DNA from: CAJQQK01 sp963696075 | Lineage (GTDB): Bacteria; Pseudomonadota; Alphaproteobacteria; Rhizobiales; Hyphomicrobiaceae | Assembly (NCBI GenBank): GCA_963696075.1 | Contig: CAVOJD010000030.1 | Location: 124,001 to 188,000 of the forward strand | Direction: 5' to 3' | DNA length: 64,000 nucleotides | Made by a program: the position numbers and the translations under genes | The notes under the pieces: model-generated | The model's input: only the letters and a program-made list of their open reading frames with translations | Told to the model about the DNA's origin: nothing | The model's database searches: none | Shown: positions 42,165-51,459 of the stretch, in pieces | Numbering within the stretch: the first letter of the stretch is position 1 | How the letters are laid out: each line of letters begins with the position of its first letter

Positions 42165-43229
42165 GTGACCGAGAGATCTCAGCCGACGCAGGACGAACTT
42201 CACTATATTCCGGTCCGCAAGGACTGGCTCGCCAAGTACGCGGAAGAGGTGCTGGAGGCGGACCTCGCCATCATCGATCCGCATCACCATCTCTGGGACC
42301 GGCCCGGCAATCGCTATCTGATCGATGACATTCTGGCGGATACGGGAAGCGGTCATAACATCGTTGCAACCGTTTTCGTGCAGTGCCGCGCGTTCCATCG
42401 CGCTGACGGGGAGGCGGCGATGCAGCCCGTGGGCGAGACGGAGTTCGTTGCCGGTGTCGCGGCGATGAGTGAGAGCGGCGCTTATGGTGCGACGCGGTTG
42501 TGCGAAGGCATCGTCGGGCATGCGGACCTCAATCTCGGCGAGGATGTCGAGCGGGTGCTGGTTGCCCATCAGCGCGCGGGCGGCGGGCGCTTTCGGGGCA
42601 TTCGCCATATCGTTGCGTGGGAGGCGGACAAGGTCCTGATGAACCCGGCCTATGCGCCGCCGCAACATCAACTGGGGGAAGAGAAATTTCGCGCCGGCCT
42701 CAAGACGCTCGGGCGGATGGACCTGACGTTCGATGCCTGGCTCTACCATCCCCAGATCGATGATCTGACGGCGGCGGCGCGGGCGTGTCCGGCGACGCGG
42801 ATTGTGCTGGATCACTGTGGCGGGCCGCTTGGGGCTGCCAGTTATCAGGGGCGGCGCGAGGAAGAGTTTCCGAAGTGGGCGGCGGCGATCCGCGAGCTTG
42901 CGACCTGTCCAAACGTTTACGTCAAGCTCGGTGGTCTTGGCATGCGCATCAACGGCTATGGCTTCGAGACTGCCGATATGCCGCCCTCGTCGGACGTGCT
43001 GGCGGCGGCCTGGAAGCCCTATATCGAAACCTGCATCGAGGCTTTTGGTGCGAAACGCTGCATGTTCGAGAGCAACTTCCCGGTCGACAAAGGCTCGTAC
43101 AGCTATCAGGTGTTCTGGAATACGTGCAAGAAACTCGCCGCAGGAGCCTCACCTGAAGAGAAAGCGGATCTGTTTGCCGGGACGGCTGCCCGTTTCTATT
43201 CGATTACGAACCCGGGGGTGCCGGCCTGA
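42165..43229 (+). CDS. Amidohydrolase family protein (2-pyrone-4,6-dicarboxylate lactonase-like)
   Basis: A 354-residue TIM-barrel metal hydrolase of the amidohydrolase-2 group. The HxH metal motif is IIDPHHHLWD near residue 37. Other marks are TVFVQCRAFHRA, GFRGIRHIVAW-like FRGIRHIVAW, RIVLDHCGGPLG and RCMFESNFPVDK (metal Asp-like end region). Members hydrolyse lactones or decarboxylate ring-derived acids. GTG start follows GGAGG. The gene sits between a CMD protein and an enoyl-CoA hydratase, a catabolic arrangement. Confidence 0.9.
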   Translation: MTERSQPTQDELHYIPVRKDWLAKYAEEVLEADLAIIDPHHHLWDRPGNRYLIDDILADTGSGHNIVATVFVQCRAFHRADGEAAMQPVGETEFVAGVAAMSESGAYGATRLCEGIVGHADLNLGEDVERVLVAHQRAGGGRFRGIRHIVAWEADKVLMNPAYAPPQHQLGEEKFRAGLKTLGRMDLTFDAWLYHPQIDDLTAAARACPATRIVLDHCGGPLGAASYQGRREEEFPKWAAAIRELATCPNVYVKLGGLGMRINGYGFETADMPPSSDVLAAAWKPYIETCIEAFGAKRCMFESNFPVDKGSYSYQVFWNTCKKLAAGASPEEKADLFAGTAARFYSITNPGVPA

Positions 43230-43316
43230 AGGGGCCGGAATTGCCAATCGTAGAGAATGATCATGAGGGGTGGCGCCTGGTTGTCGGGTGCCAGCCAGGA
43301 ACAATCGGGAGATTGC

Positions 43317-44108
43317 ATGAACGCCGAAAGCACGGCAGTTGCGACGACGCCGCAACTCGAAATTCGCAATGGGAAGGCAACGATCCGCCTTAACCGACCG
43401 GCACAGCATAATCGACTGGAGCCGGCCGACCTCAAAGAGTTGACGCGGATGTTTGAAGAACTCGGGCGCGATCCCGCGGTTCGGGTGCTGATCCTTACGG
43501 CGAGCGGCAAGAGCTTTTCGGCCGGGTTCCATCTTGGCGCGCTGGCGGATGATCCGGCGGCTGCCAAGGACTACGACCCGGATGCGTTCGAGAACATGGT
43601 CAACGCGCTGGAGACGATGCCGACGCCGACGATCGCAGCGCTCAATGGCGGCACATACGGTGGCGCGACGGATCTGGCGCTGGCGTGTGATTTCCGGATC
43701 GGCGTCGAGGGCATGCGCATGTTCATGCCGGCGGCGCGTCTGGGGATCATCTATTATGAGAGCGGGTTGCGCCGGTATATGAGCCGTCTCGGGCTCAATG
43801 CGGCCAAGCGGTTGTTCCTGACGGCGGAGACCATCGAGGCTGATGAACTGTTGGAGATCGGCTTCCTGACGGAGCTTGTCGCAGGGGATGAACTCGAGGC
43901 GCGGACGGATGCGCTGGCCTCGCAGATCGCGGCCAATGCGCCGATTGCGGTGGCGGGGCTGAAGCTGGCGATTACGGCGCTGGCTCGTGGCACGTTCGAT
44001 GCCGAAGCCCACCAGAAGATCCGCAAGAAGAGCGCAGACAGCGAGGACCACAAGGAGGCGATCGCGGCGTGGGGGGAAAAACGTCGTCCGGTGTTCAAGG
44101 GCCGGTGA
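43317..44108 (+). CDS. Enoyl-CoA hydratase/isomerase family protein
   Basis: A 263-residue crotonase-fold protein. It has ATIRLNRPAQHNRLEPADLKEL, TASGKSFSAGFHLGAL (first oxyanion region) and LNGGTYGGATDLALACDFRIG (second). The usual first Glu of the hydratases is replaced here by Asp-type ATDLAL, and RLGIIYYESGLRRY carries a later Glu, so the chemistry may differ. ATG at 43317 with GGGAG is preferred over 43257. It follows the amidohydrolase by 87 bases and precedes selA by 69. Confidence 0.9.
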   Translation: MNAESTAVATTPQLEIRNGKATIRLNRPAQHNRLEPADLKELTRMFEELGRDPAVRVLILTASGKSFSAGFHLGALADDPAAAKDYDPDAFENMVNALETMPTPTIAALNGGTYGGATDLALACDFRIGVEGMRMFMPAARLGIIYYESGLRRYMSRLGLNAAKRLFLTAETIEADELLEIGFLTELVAGDELEARTDALASQIAANAPIAVAGLKLAITALARGTFDAEAHQKIRKKSADSEDHKEAIAAWGEKRRPVFKGR

Positions 44109-44177
44109 GTTTGAGAGCATGGGCAACCTGCTTCATGCAATCTGCCGGGAATGTCTTGACAGTGCCGGTCCGCTCTC

Positions 44178-45608
44178 TTGAACTCGGTCCTCATGAAAAC
44201 AGATGATCCGCGTGCGCTGTTCGCTGCCCTGCCGGCGGTCGACCGCCTCCTCAACGAGGGGGCGGCGGCGCCGTTGATTGCCGAGTTTGGGCGACATGCT
44301 GTCACCGCTGCCATTCGCGATGCGCTTTCTGGGCTTCGTGATGCGTTGCGGGGCGGGGTGGCGGCTGATGTCTCGCCCGAGGCGGTGCTTCGTCAGGTTG
44401 CGGGGGTGTTGGCTGCGGCGCAAGCGCCGTCGCTGCGGCCGGTGTACAACCTGACCGGCACGGTGCTGCACACCAATCTCGGCCGGGCGGCGTTGCCGCA
44501 GGAGGCGATTGACGCGGTCGTCGCGGTGGCGCGGGGGGCGAGCAATCTCGAGTTTGACCTGGCGCGCGGGCGGCGCGGCGACCGCGATGACCACATCGCA
44601 GACCAGATCATCCGGATTACAGGCGCTGAGGCGGCGACCGTCGTCAACAACAATGCGGCTGCGGTGCTGCTCACCCTCAACACGCTCGGGATCGGTGAGG
44701 GGGTTGCAGTTTCGCGGGGGGAACTCGTCGAGATCGGCGGGTCTTTCCGTATCCCTGATGTCATGGCGCGGGCGGGCTGCCGGCTCGTGGAAGTGGGGAC
44801 GACGAACCGGACGCATGAGAAGGATTTCACCGCCGCGCTGGAAGACGGTGCGCGCGTGATCATGAAGGTTCACACGTCCAACTATGTGATCGAGGGGTTT
44901 ACGGCCGAGGTGGCGGAAGACCGGCTTGCCGCAATTGCCCATGCGGCCGGCGTGCCGTTCATCAATGATCTTGGCAGTGGCACGCTGGTCGACCTTGAAC
45001 GTTACGGTCTACCGCACGAGCCGACGCCGATGGAGGCGCTGGCGGCGGGCGCGGATGTGGTGACGTTTTCGGGCGACAAACTTCTCGGGGGGCCGCAGGC
45101 CGGCATCATTTGCGGGCGCCGTGATCTGATCGACCGGATCAAGCGCAATCCGATGAAGCGAGCGCTGCGTCTCGACAAAATGACGATTGCGGCGCTGGGG
45201 GCTGTGCTTGGTCTTTATAGCGATCCAGACCGCCTGGCTGAGCGGCTGCCGACGCTTCGGTGGCTGACACGGCCGATTGCTGCGATTGACGGTGTGGCCA
45301 ACGCCGTGCGCGACCGGCTGGTCGATGTCGTCGGTGGCACTTTTGCATGTTGTGTTGCTGACTGCGACAGCCAGATCGGCTCCGGCGCCCTGCCGACGCG
45401 AACCGTGCCGAGCCGTGCGGTTGCGATCGGCCCCCATGGCGAGGCGGGGCAGGGGATGTCGATCGAGACGCTCGCGGAGCGGTTCCGGCACCTGCCGATG
45501 CCGGTCATTGGCCGTTTGAACGAGGGGCGCCTGCTGCTCGACATGCGGTGTCTCGATGATGTCGAGGGCTTTCTGGAGACCGTCGGCGGATTGGAGATCA
45601 ACGGATGA
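44178..45608 (+). CDS. selA: L-seryl-tRNA(Sec) selenium transferase
   Basis: A 476-residue PLP enzyme that turns Ser-tRNA(Sec) into Sec-tRNA(Sec) using selenophosphate. Features are VYNLTGTVLHTNLGRAALP, NLEFDLARGRRGDRD, the phosphate/PLP region VVNNNAAAVLL, and the PLP Lys in VTFSGDKLLGGPQAG (K301). Length matches E. coli SelA. The called start is a TTG at 44178; an ATG at 44193 is equally possible. It overlaps selB by 4 bases (ATGA), the classic selAB operon. Confidence 0.97.
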   Translation: MNSVLMKTDDPRALFAALPAVDRLLNEGAAAPLIAEFGRHAVTAAIRDALSGLRDALRGGVAADVSPEAVLRQVAGVLAAAQAPSLRPVYNLTGTVLHTNLGRAALPQEAIDAVVAVARGASNLEFDLARGRRGDRDDHIADQIIRITGAEAATVVNNNAAAVLLTLNTLGIGEGVAVSRGELVEIGGSFRIPDVMARAGCRLVEVGTTNRTHEKDFTAALEDGARVIMKVHTSNYVIEGFTAEVAEDRLAAIAHAAGVPFINDLGSGTLVDLERYGLPHEPTPMEALAAGADVVTFSGDKLLGGPQAGIICGRRDLIDRIKRNPMKRALRLDKMTIAALGAVLGLYSDPDRLAERLPTLRWLTRPIAAIDGVANAVRDRLVDVVGGTFACCVADCDSQIGSGALPTRTVPSRAVAIGPHGEAGQGMSIETLAERFRHLPMPVIGRLNEGRLLLDMRCLDDVEGFLETVGGLEING

Positions 45609-47551
45609 TCGTTGCCACCGCTGGTCATGTCGATCACGGCAAGACGACGCTGATCCGGGCGTTGACGGGGACCGATACCGACCGGTTGGCGGAAGAGAAA
45701 CGGCGCGGGCTCACGATCGACCTTGGCTTTGCCTATCTGGCGACGAGCGAGGCGCGTGAGGACGGTGATGGTGCCGGTGATGGTGAGCCGATCGGGTTCA
45801 TCGACGTGCCGGGACATGAGCGCTTCATCCGCAACATGGTGTGTGGGGTTGCGGGGATTGATTTCGCGCTTTTCATTATTGCCGCCGATGATGGGATCAT
45901 GCCGCAGACGCGGGAGCATCTCGCGATCCTGGATTTGTTCGGGATCCGGCGGGGCATGGTCGCGCTGACGAAGGTCGACAGGGTCGATGCGGGCCGCGTC
46001 GCGGGGGTGAGGGAGGACGTCGAAGCGCTTCTGGCGCAGACGTCACTTGCCGGGGCGCCGGTGGTTGCGGTTTCGGCTGCGACGGGGATGGGTGTCGATC
46101 AGGTGCGCAACCGGCTGCTGGAGGAAGCGCGGAAGACGGATCAACGCGCATCGGCTGGAAATTTCCGGTTGGCGGTCGATCGCCGCTTTGCTGTGACGGG
46201 CGCCGGGCTGGTGGTGACGGGGACGGCGTTTTCCGGGCGTTGCCAGGTCGGTGACACGGTGCGATTGCAGGGCGGCGGCCATGATTGGCGGATCAGGGGC
46301 ATTCGGGCGCAATCGCGTGAAGCGGGCCGGGCATCGGCGGGCCAGCGGGTCGCGCTCAATCTGACGGGACCGAACCTCTCGCGGGATGTGGTGCGGCGCG
46401 GCGATTGGATCGTGGCGGGTGATGTGCCGGCGCCGGCGGTCAAGATCGATGTGCGGTTGACGGTGCTTGCAAGCGAGGAGAAGGCGTTGGCGCATTGGAC
46501 GCCAGTGCACGTTCATCTCGGTGCGGCGGAGACGACGGGGCGTGTTGCGGTTCTTGGCGCAAAGTCGATTGCGCCGGGAGAGCAGGGGTTGGCCCAACTG
46601 GTTCTTGATGCGCCTCTGGGCGCTGTGGCCGGCGATGGTTTCATTATTCGCGATCAGTCAGCCAAGCGCACGCTTGGCGGCGGGCGCGTCGTCGACCTTT
46701 TTCCGCCGCGACGGGGACGCGCACAGCCGGCGCGGCTTGCCCAACTCGAGGCTCTCAGGGAGCCGGATCATAAGCGGGCGCTGCGGCGGCTGGCCGAGGT
46801 TTCTCCGGCCGGTGTCGACGTTGGCGCTTTCGCGATGACGCGGAACCTCACGCTCCCCGAACGGGCCGGTCTGATCGACGGATTCGAGGGACGGCTGGTT
46901 GAGACGGATGGGGGGGCGCGTGCGTTCTCGATGCCGGCGTGGGAGGCAATTTGTGCGACGATTACTTCGACGCTCGAGCTTTGGCACAAGCAGCACCCCG
47001 AGCAGATCGGGCCGGGCGAAGAGCAGCTTCTGGCGGCGGCCAAGCTCAAGGCGCTGGCGCCGATCGCCAGGGCTGTTGCAGGCGCGCTGAGCGATGACGG
47101 CGTGTTGGTCAGGGAGCGGCTGGGACTGAGACGGCCGAACCATCAGGCCGGTTTTACCGGGCCGGATCAGGCGCTGTGGCTGAAGATAAAGAGTGCGATC
47201 GAGCGTGAGGCCATCCGGCCGCGGAGCCTCAATGAGATCGCGGATGCGACCGGCCTTGCGGGGCGGCGGCTTGAGGACTTTCTGAAGACGGCGGGGCGGC
47301 ACGGGCTCGTCCACCGTATTTCGAAGACGCGCTATGTCACGCAAGGCATGCTCGATGAACTTGCCGGGATCGCGCGGGCCAGTGCGGCGGCGAGTCCGGA
47401 TGGTGCGTTTGATGCCCGGGCGTATCGCGATGCGAGCGGCATCGGGCGCAACATGACGATCGAGGTGCTGGAATATCTCGACAAGGTGGGGGTGACGGTT
47501 CGGCGTGGCGACAAGCGCGTGGCGAAGGACGCGGTTGCGCCGTCAAGTTGA
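45605..47551 (+). CDS. selB: Selenocysteine-specific elongation factor
   Basis: A 648-residue translational GTPase delivering Sec-tRNA(Sec) to UGA at SECIS hairpins. The G-domain shows AGHVDHGKTTLIRAL (G1), DVPGHERFIRNM (G3) and TKVD (G4) within the first 150 residues. Domains II-III follow, and the C-terminal region from about residue 390 has the helical winged-helix repeats that bind SECIS RNA (NEIADATGLAGRRLEDFL; DASGIGRNMTIEVLEYLDKVG). Its start overlaps the selA stop, so the pair is co-translated. Confidence 0.97.
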   Translation: MIVATAGHVDHGKTTLIRALTGTDTDRLAEEKRRGLTIDLGFAYLATSEAREDGDGAGDGEPIGFIDVPGHERFIRNMVCGVAGIDFALFIIAADDGIMPQTREHLAILDLFGIRRGMVALTKVDRVDAGRVAGVREDVEALLAQTSLAGAPVVAVSAATGMGVDQVRNRLLEEARKTDQRASAGNFRLAVDRRFAVTGAGLVVTGTAFSGRCQVGDTVRLQGGGHDWRIRGIRAQSREAGRASAGQRVALNLTGPNLSRDVVRRGDWIVAGDVPAPAVKIDVRLTVLASEEKALAHWTPVHVHLGAAETTGRVAVLGAKSIAPGEQGLAQLVLDAPLGAVAGDGFIIRDQSAKRTLGGGRVVDLFPPRRGRAQPARLAQLEALREPDHKRALRRLAEVSPAGVDVGAFAMTRNLTLPERAGLIDGFEGRLVETDGGARAFSMPAWEAICATITSTLELWHKQHPEQIGPGEEQLLAAAKLKALAPIARAVAGALSDDGVLVRERLGLRRPNHQAGFTGPDQALWLKIKSAIEREAIRPRSLNEIADATGLAGRRLEDFLKTAGRHGLVHRISKTRYVTQGMLDELAGIARASAAASPDGAFDARAYRDASGIGRNMTIEVLEYLDKVGVTVRRGDKRVAKDAVAPSS

Positions 47552-47610
47552 CCGGCCCGTGTTGATGTCGGTGGCAGGTGCAGAACGATCGCAGCGGGAG
47601 AGCGAGAGGT

Positions 47611-48924
47611 TCAGTCGTCCCGGAAGGCGCGATGGACCTGATCGGCGATCGGTTTCGTCAGGTAGGAGATCACGGTGCGCGCCTGGCCGGTCATGAGGAC
47701 CTCGGCGGGCATGCCCGGCTTGATCTCGACGTCGCCGAGCCGCTTCAACTCTTCCGCTGGCAGCTTGATGCGAACCGAATAGAACGGCGCCGTGCCATCC
47801 TCGCCGCCAGATTGATCGGAGGCGATGCGGATGATCTGGCCGGTCAGTTCCGGGGTGGTGCGCTGGTTGAAGGCGGTGAAGCGCACGCGGGCCGTCATGC
47901 CGGTCCAAAGCTGATCGCGGTCTGCAAGGTTGACGTGGGCATCGACGACGAGGGTTGCAGCCGTTGGCACGATCTGGGCAATGGTTGCGCCGGGCTTTAC
48001 GACGCCGCTGACGGTGTGGAACATCAATTCGTGGATCGTGCCTGGATCGCTCGCGCGGATGGTCAGTTTGTCGAAGCGGTCGCGGCCGGCCGTGAGGCGC
48101 TCATTGAGCTGCTGTAGTTCTGCTTCGATTGCCTCGAGCTCTTTCAGGATCTCGTTGCGGCTGGTGACGTCGAGGGCTGCAATCTGAAGCTCGGTTTCCT
48201 TGACGCGGCCTTTGGCGCTCGCAATTTCGGCTTCGGTTCGTCCGAGCAGGCCGCGCTTTTCGGATGTCTCGCGCTTGAGATTGTTATACCGGCGCAGGCC
48301 GACGAGCTGGCGCTTACGCAAGTCCTCGAGGCTGGCCAGTTCCTTGTCGAGATATTCGAGCTCGATGACGGCTGCCTGCTGGATCTGCTTCAGGCCCTCG
48401 ATTTCCTGGGAGAGTTGGCGGACGCGCTCGTTGAGCTGTTTGTGTTGGCTGCGTCTGAGAGCGAGCCGTGAGGTCAAGAGTTGCTGCTGGGTTTCGATGA
48501 TCTCGGTGAGTTCGCGGTCGGCGGCGGCTTCCGCTTTCAGGCTTTCAGAGAGGTTGAGATCAGGTTGGTTGTCGCGTTCAGCGGACAGGCGCGCGCGGCG
48601 TATCGTGTAGTCGAACACGCGTTTTTCAAGACCGCTGATTTCGGCCGCGAGCTGCGTCCCGTCCAGACGGATCAGGACATCGCCGGCTTTGACGCGGTCA
48701 CCATCGGTGACGTTGATTTCGGAGATGAAGCCGCCGGTTTCGTGCTGGATGGCTTTGCGCGAGGCCTCGACGACGATTGTTGCCGGCGCGACGACGGCGT
48801 TGTCGAGGGAGGCGAGTGCCGCCCAGCCGCCGATGCCGCCGGTCAAAACGAGCGCAAGCACAGTGCCGACAACAATTTCGTGGCGGATCGAGTGAAAGAT
48901 CGCCTGCGACCTAGTTGACTTCAC
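47611..48924 (-). CDS. HlyD family type I secretion adaptor
   Basis: A 437-residue membrane-fusion protein: a short cytoplasmic N-terminus, one membrane helix (VVGTVLALVLTGGIGGWAAL), a lipoyl-like region (GGFISEINVTDGDRVKAGDVL), a long periplasmic coiled coil (about 125-285) and a C-terminal beta domain ending VLMTGQARTVISYLTKPIADQ. GTG at 48924 after GGGAG is preferred over an upstream in-frame ATG at 48996. It overlaps the ABC gene by 14 bases. The outer-membrane TolC-type channel and the secreted substrate are not in the window. Confidence 0.93.
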   Translation of the reverse strand: MKSTRSQAIFHSIRHEIVVGTVLALVLTGGIGGWAALASLDNAVVAPATIVVEASRKAIQHETGGFISEINVTDGDRVKAGDVLIRLDGTQLAAEISGLEKRVFDYTIRRARLSAERDNQPDLNLSESLKAEAAADRELTEIIETQQQLLTSRLALRRSQHKQLNERVRQLSQEIEGLKQIQQAAVIELEYLDKELASLEDLRKRQLVGLRRYNNLKRETSEKRGLLGRTEAEIASAKGRVKETELQIAALDVTSRNEILKELEAIEAELQQLNERLTAGRDRFDKLTIRASDPGTIHELMFHTVSGVVKPGATIAQIVPTAATLVVDAHVNLADRDQLWTGMTARVRFTAFNQRTTPELTGQIIRIASDQSGGEDGTAPFYSVRIKLPAEELKRLGDVEIKPGMPAEVLMTGQARTVISYLTKPIADQVHRAFRDD

Positions 48925-50656
48925 GCAATTCTCCCGTTTTCTCCGCCGTCTGCTGGTGCTTGTCGCGCAGGCGTTCGAGGACGGTCTTGGTGTCACCGAA
49001 AATCACGGGACGGTTGTTTGCGACCTGAAGGAGCTTGTTCACGTCGCCAAGCAGGGTGGCGCGGTGTGTGACGACGATCACGATCGAGCCGGAAGCACGG
49101 AGTTGGCGGATTGTCCGGGCGAGGGCGCGCTCGCCGATGGCGTCCATGTTGGAATTGGGTTCGTCGAGGATGACGAAGAACGGGGAGCCGTAAACGGCGC
49201 GGGCGAGGGCGATGCGCTGGCGTTCGCCGCCGGACAGGGAGATGCCACCGGGACCGATCAGCATTTCGTAGCCGCCCGGTTTCTGGGTGATCAGGTCGTG
49301 GACCATGGCGAGCTTGGCTGCGTTGACGATACTCTCGCCGTCTGCGTCAGGATCAAAGCGGGCAATGTTCTGGGCGATGGTGCCAGGGAAAAGGTCGATA
49401 TCCTGTGGGAGGTAACCGATGAACTGGCCCTGCTGCTTCTTCGACCATTGGTCGAGGGTGGCGCCGTCCAAGCGGACTTCGCCGGACAGGACCGGCGCCA
49501 AGCCGAGCAGGCCCCGTATCAGAGTCGACTTGCCGCCACCGCTCGGGCCGATGATGCCGAGGCCGTCGCCGGCCTTCAAGGTGAAGGAGGTCTCGTCCAT
49601 CAGCATGGTTTCGCCGTCGGGGCTTGCGACCGACAGGCTGTTGACCGTGAGCGTTTCCTTGGGCAGCGCGAGGACGCTGGTCTCCGGGGCGCCGGGCGTA
49701 ACGGAGAGCGTTTCCTTCAGGCGGTTATAGGCCTGATGGGCATTGGTGATGACGCGCCACTGGGCGATCGACTGGTCGATGGGTGCAAGCGCGCGGGCAA
49801 AGATGATGGATGCGGCAATGAGCGCGCCGGGGGAGAGCTCATTCGCGATGACGAGGTAGGCGCCAAGTCCGAGCACCGCAGACTGGAGAATGAGGCGCAG
49901 CGTCTTGGCGGCGGACGAGAACATCGACTGCCAGTCGGAGGCGCTCGTTTGGACCACCACACGCCGGTCATGGGCGCCCCGCCAGAGCCGCTGGACGTTG
50001 CCGAGCATGCCCATCGCCTGGAGTGGCTCGACCTGCTGGCGCGAGGCGCGCATCAGGAGATCTTCGGTCGAGGCATGTTCGGCCGCCTGCAGATTGCGGC
50101 GGTGGGAGATGGCCTGGCTGACGATGGCGATGCCTATCAGCAGGGCCGCACCAAACAACCCGAGCAGGCCGAGGATCGGATGGAGCAGGAAGATGATGGC
50201 GAGGTAGAACGGGAACCAGGGAACGTCGAACAGGGTTGCGAGCGCGGGGCTCGAGACGAATTGCTGCACAGCCTTGAGGTCACCGGCAGCCGAGGCGCCG
50301 GCGGTTCGCTGGGTTGCCGTGTTGTCGAAGGCGATTTCGGCCAGATCGTCGTCGAAGGCCTGGCCGAGGCGCGTGAGCAGGCGCGAGCGGATCCATTCAA
50401 ACACGCCATAGAAAAGGTAGAGTACGACCGCGAGCAGGGCGAGGGCCACCAAAGTTGCGACGCTGCGGCTGGTCAGGACGCGATCGTAAATCTGGAGCAT
50501 GAAGAACGGGCCAGTGAGCAGCAGCACGTTCATGATGCAGCTGAATACGCCAATCCCGATGAGACCCTGGCGGCAGGATCTCAGCGCGGCTTCGACGGGC
50601 CGCCGTTCGACAATGCTTTGAGCAGCACCACTTGCTGCTTCCGCTGATGCTTTCAC
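48911..50656 (-). CDS. Type I secretion ABC transporter (permease-ATPase)
   Basis: A 581-residue exporter of the PrtD/RTX type I group, without a peptidase domain. The membrane part runs to about 300 (IGVFSCIMNVLLLTGPFFMLQIYDRVL is diagnostic). The ATPase has Walker A GPSGGGKSTL, signature LSGGERQRIALAR, Walker B FVILDEPNSNMD and the His switch VTHRATLL. GTG at 50656 with a GGAGG site is preferred over 50731. It forms an operon with the HlyD gene and should export an unlinked C-terminal-signal protein. Confidence 0.94.
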   Translation of the reverse strand: MKASAEAASGAAQSIVERRPVEAALRSCRQGLIGIGVFSCIMNVLLLTGPFFMLQIYDRVLTSRSVATLVALALLAVVLYLFYGVFEWIRSRLLTRLGQAFDDDLAEIAFDNTATQRTAGASAAGDLKAVQQFVSSPALATLFDVPWFPFYLAIIFLLHPILGLLGLFGAALLIGIAIVSQAISHRRNLQAAEHASTEDLLMRASRQQVEPLQAMGMLGNVQRLWRGAHDRRVVVQTSASDWQSMFSSAAKTLRLILQSAVLGLGAYLVIANELSPGALIAASIIFARALAPIDQSIAQWRVITNAHQAYNRLKETLSVTPGAPETSVLALPKETLTVNSLSVASPDGETMLMDETSFTLKAGDGLGIIGPSGGGKSTLIRGLLGLAPVLSGEVRLDGATLDQWSKKQQGQFIGYLPQDIDLFPGTIAQNIARFDPDADGESIVNAAKLAMVHDLITQKPGGYEMLIGPGGISLSGGERQRIALARAVYGSPFFVILDEPNSNMDAIGERALARTIRQLRASGSIVIVVTHRATLLGDVNKLLQVANNRPVIFGDTKTVLERLRDKHQQTAEKTGELREVN

Positions 50657-50959
50657 GGGCGCCCTCCCCGGGCGATCCTGGCCGCAGGATGATCGTGGCA
50701 GGTTGCCGACTGCCGTTGGTTTGCGACCCAAAAGTTCAAGTCATTCGTTGTCCAGCCTTGCGGCACGTGAGGCGACGATCAATTCGGCAATGTCTCCAAG
50801 ATCAGATAACGCATTGATGGATCGCTTGGAAGCCAACGGGGAGCCGCCGCTGTGTGTGCGTGTTATTGAGCAACGCGCAGCGGTCCCGGCGGCACGAAGT
50901 GTGGCTTCCGGGGGATTGATCGCATTGCCCGAATAGCACGCCGGCGCCATCGATGGGGC
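50657..50959. other. Intergenic region upstream of selC
   Basis: Two overlapping open frames occur on opposite strands (50703-50936 and 50741-50950), neither with a family match or a good ribosome site, so I do not call a gene. The region holds the start signals of the ABC transporter and, towards its end, the selC promoter candidate. Confidence 0.45.
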
Positions 50960-50989
50960 TTGGCAGCTTGTTTGGTTTCACTCTAAGCT
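50960..50989 (+). promoter_or_regulatory. Candidate selC promoter
   Basis: TTGGCA (50960-50965) and TAAGCT (50984-50989) with 18-base spacing, ending 28 bases before the tRNA. A 7-bp inverted repeat GGTTTCA/TGAAACC (50974-50995) overlaps the -10, which could be an operator. Assigned by eye only. Confidence 0.35.
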
Positions 50990-51017
50990 GAAACCATGAC
51001 CTTTTGATTTCGTTTGA

Positions 51018-51113
51018 GGAAGAGAATCGCACCCTGGTGGGGCGCCCGGTCTTCAAAACCGGTGGGGGGCGTCAGACGTCCCTGGTGGGTTCGACTCCCA
51101 CTCTTTTCCGCCA
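51018..51113 (+). tRNA. selC: tRNA-Sec (selenocysteine, anticodon TCA)
   Basis: A 96-base tRNA with the features of tRNA(Sec): an 8-bp acceptor stem (GGAAGAGA with TCTTTTCC, one G-T pair), a long variable arm (around GGGGGCGTCAGACGTCCC), T-loop TTCGACT, discriminator G and encoded CCA. The anticodon loop CTTCAAA carries TCA at 51053-51055, reading UGA. It aligns along its length with E. coli selC. It is the substrate of the SelA and SelB encoded about 3.5-7 kb away. Confidence 0.97.
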
Positions 51114-51459
51114 TTTTGCCCGTGGTTCTGCCCGCCTTTTGATAGTTTGTTTGGTTTCCGCCCGTTGCTGGTTCATGCCGTCAGCACGCCTTTCCCAACC
51201 CAGGGCAATCGGCTTAATGCTCGGCGCAGGGTCTCCGGACGAAATGATCTTGGTTCATGGGTTTCGGGCGGCTTAGCGGCTGGTCCGATTGCATCGGCGT
51301 CGGGTGTTGAAAGTGGGCTGGAGGTGTCGCGAGGTGCGTCGATGAGGCTCGATCGGACTAATTCCGCCTGATTGCGTGCAGGCGCCTTGGCGACAACGCC
51401 GCTGGTGTGCGGGGCGCAGCGTTCCAATTCGATTTGAGAGGCAGCGGGAGGCCGGTTCC
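51114..51459. other. Intergenic region between selC and rtcB
   Basis: The first 60 bases are pyrimidine/T-rich and could end selC transcription. The rest has open frames on both strands without recognisable protein features. The rtcB ribosome site GGGAGG is at its end. Confidence 0.45.

Noticed and set aside
48956..50647. 563-codon + strand open frame over the ABC transporter
   Set aside because: Antisense shadow; the ABC motifs on the minus strand are unambiguous.
37649..51113. Mobile island carrying the sel genes
   Set aside because: Clustering is noted, but I see no integrase, transposase, terminal repeats or clear base-composition shift; the tRNA genes show no duplicated 3' ends.
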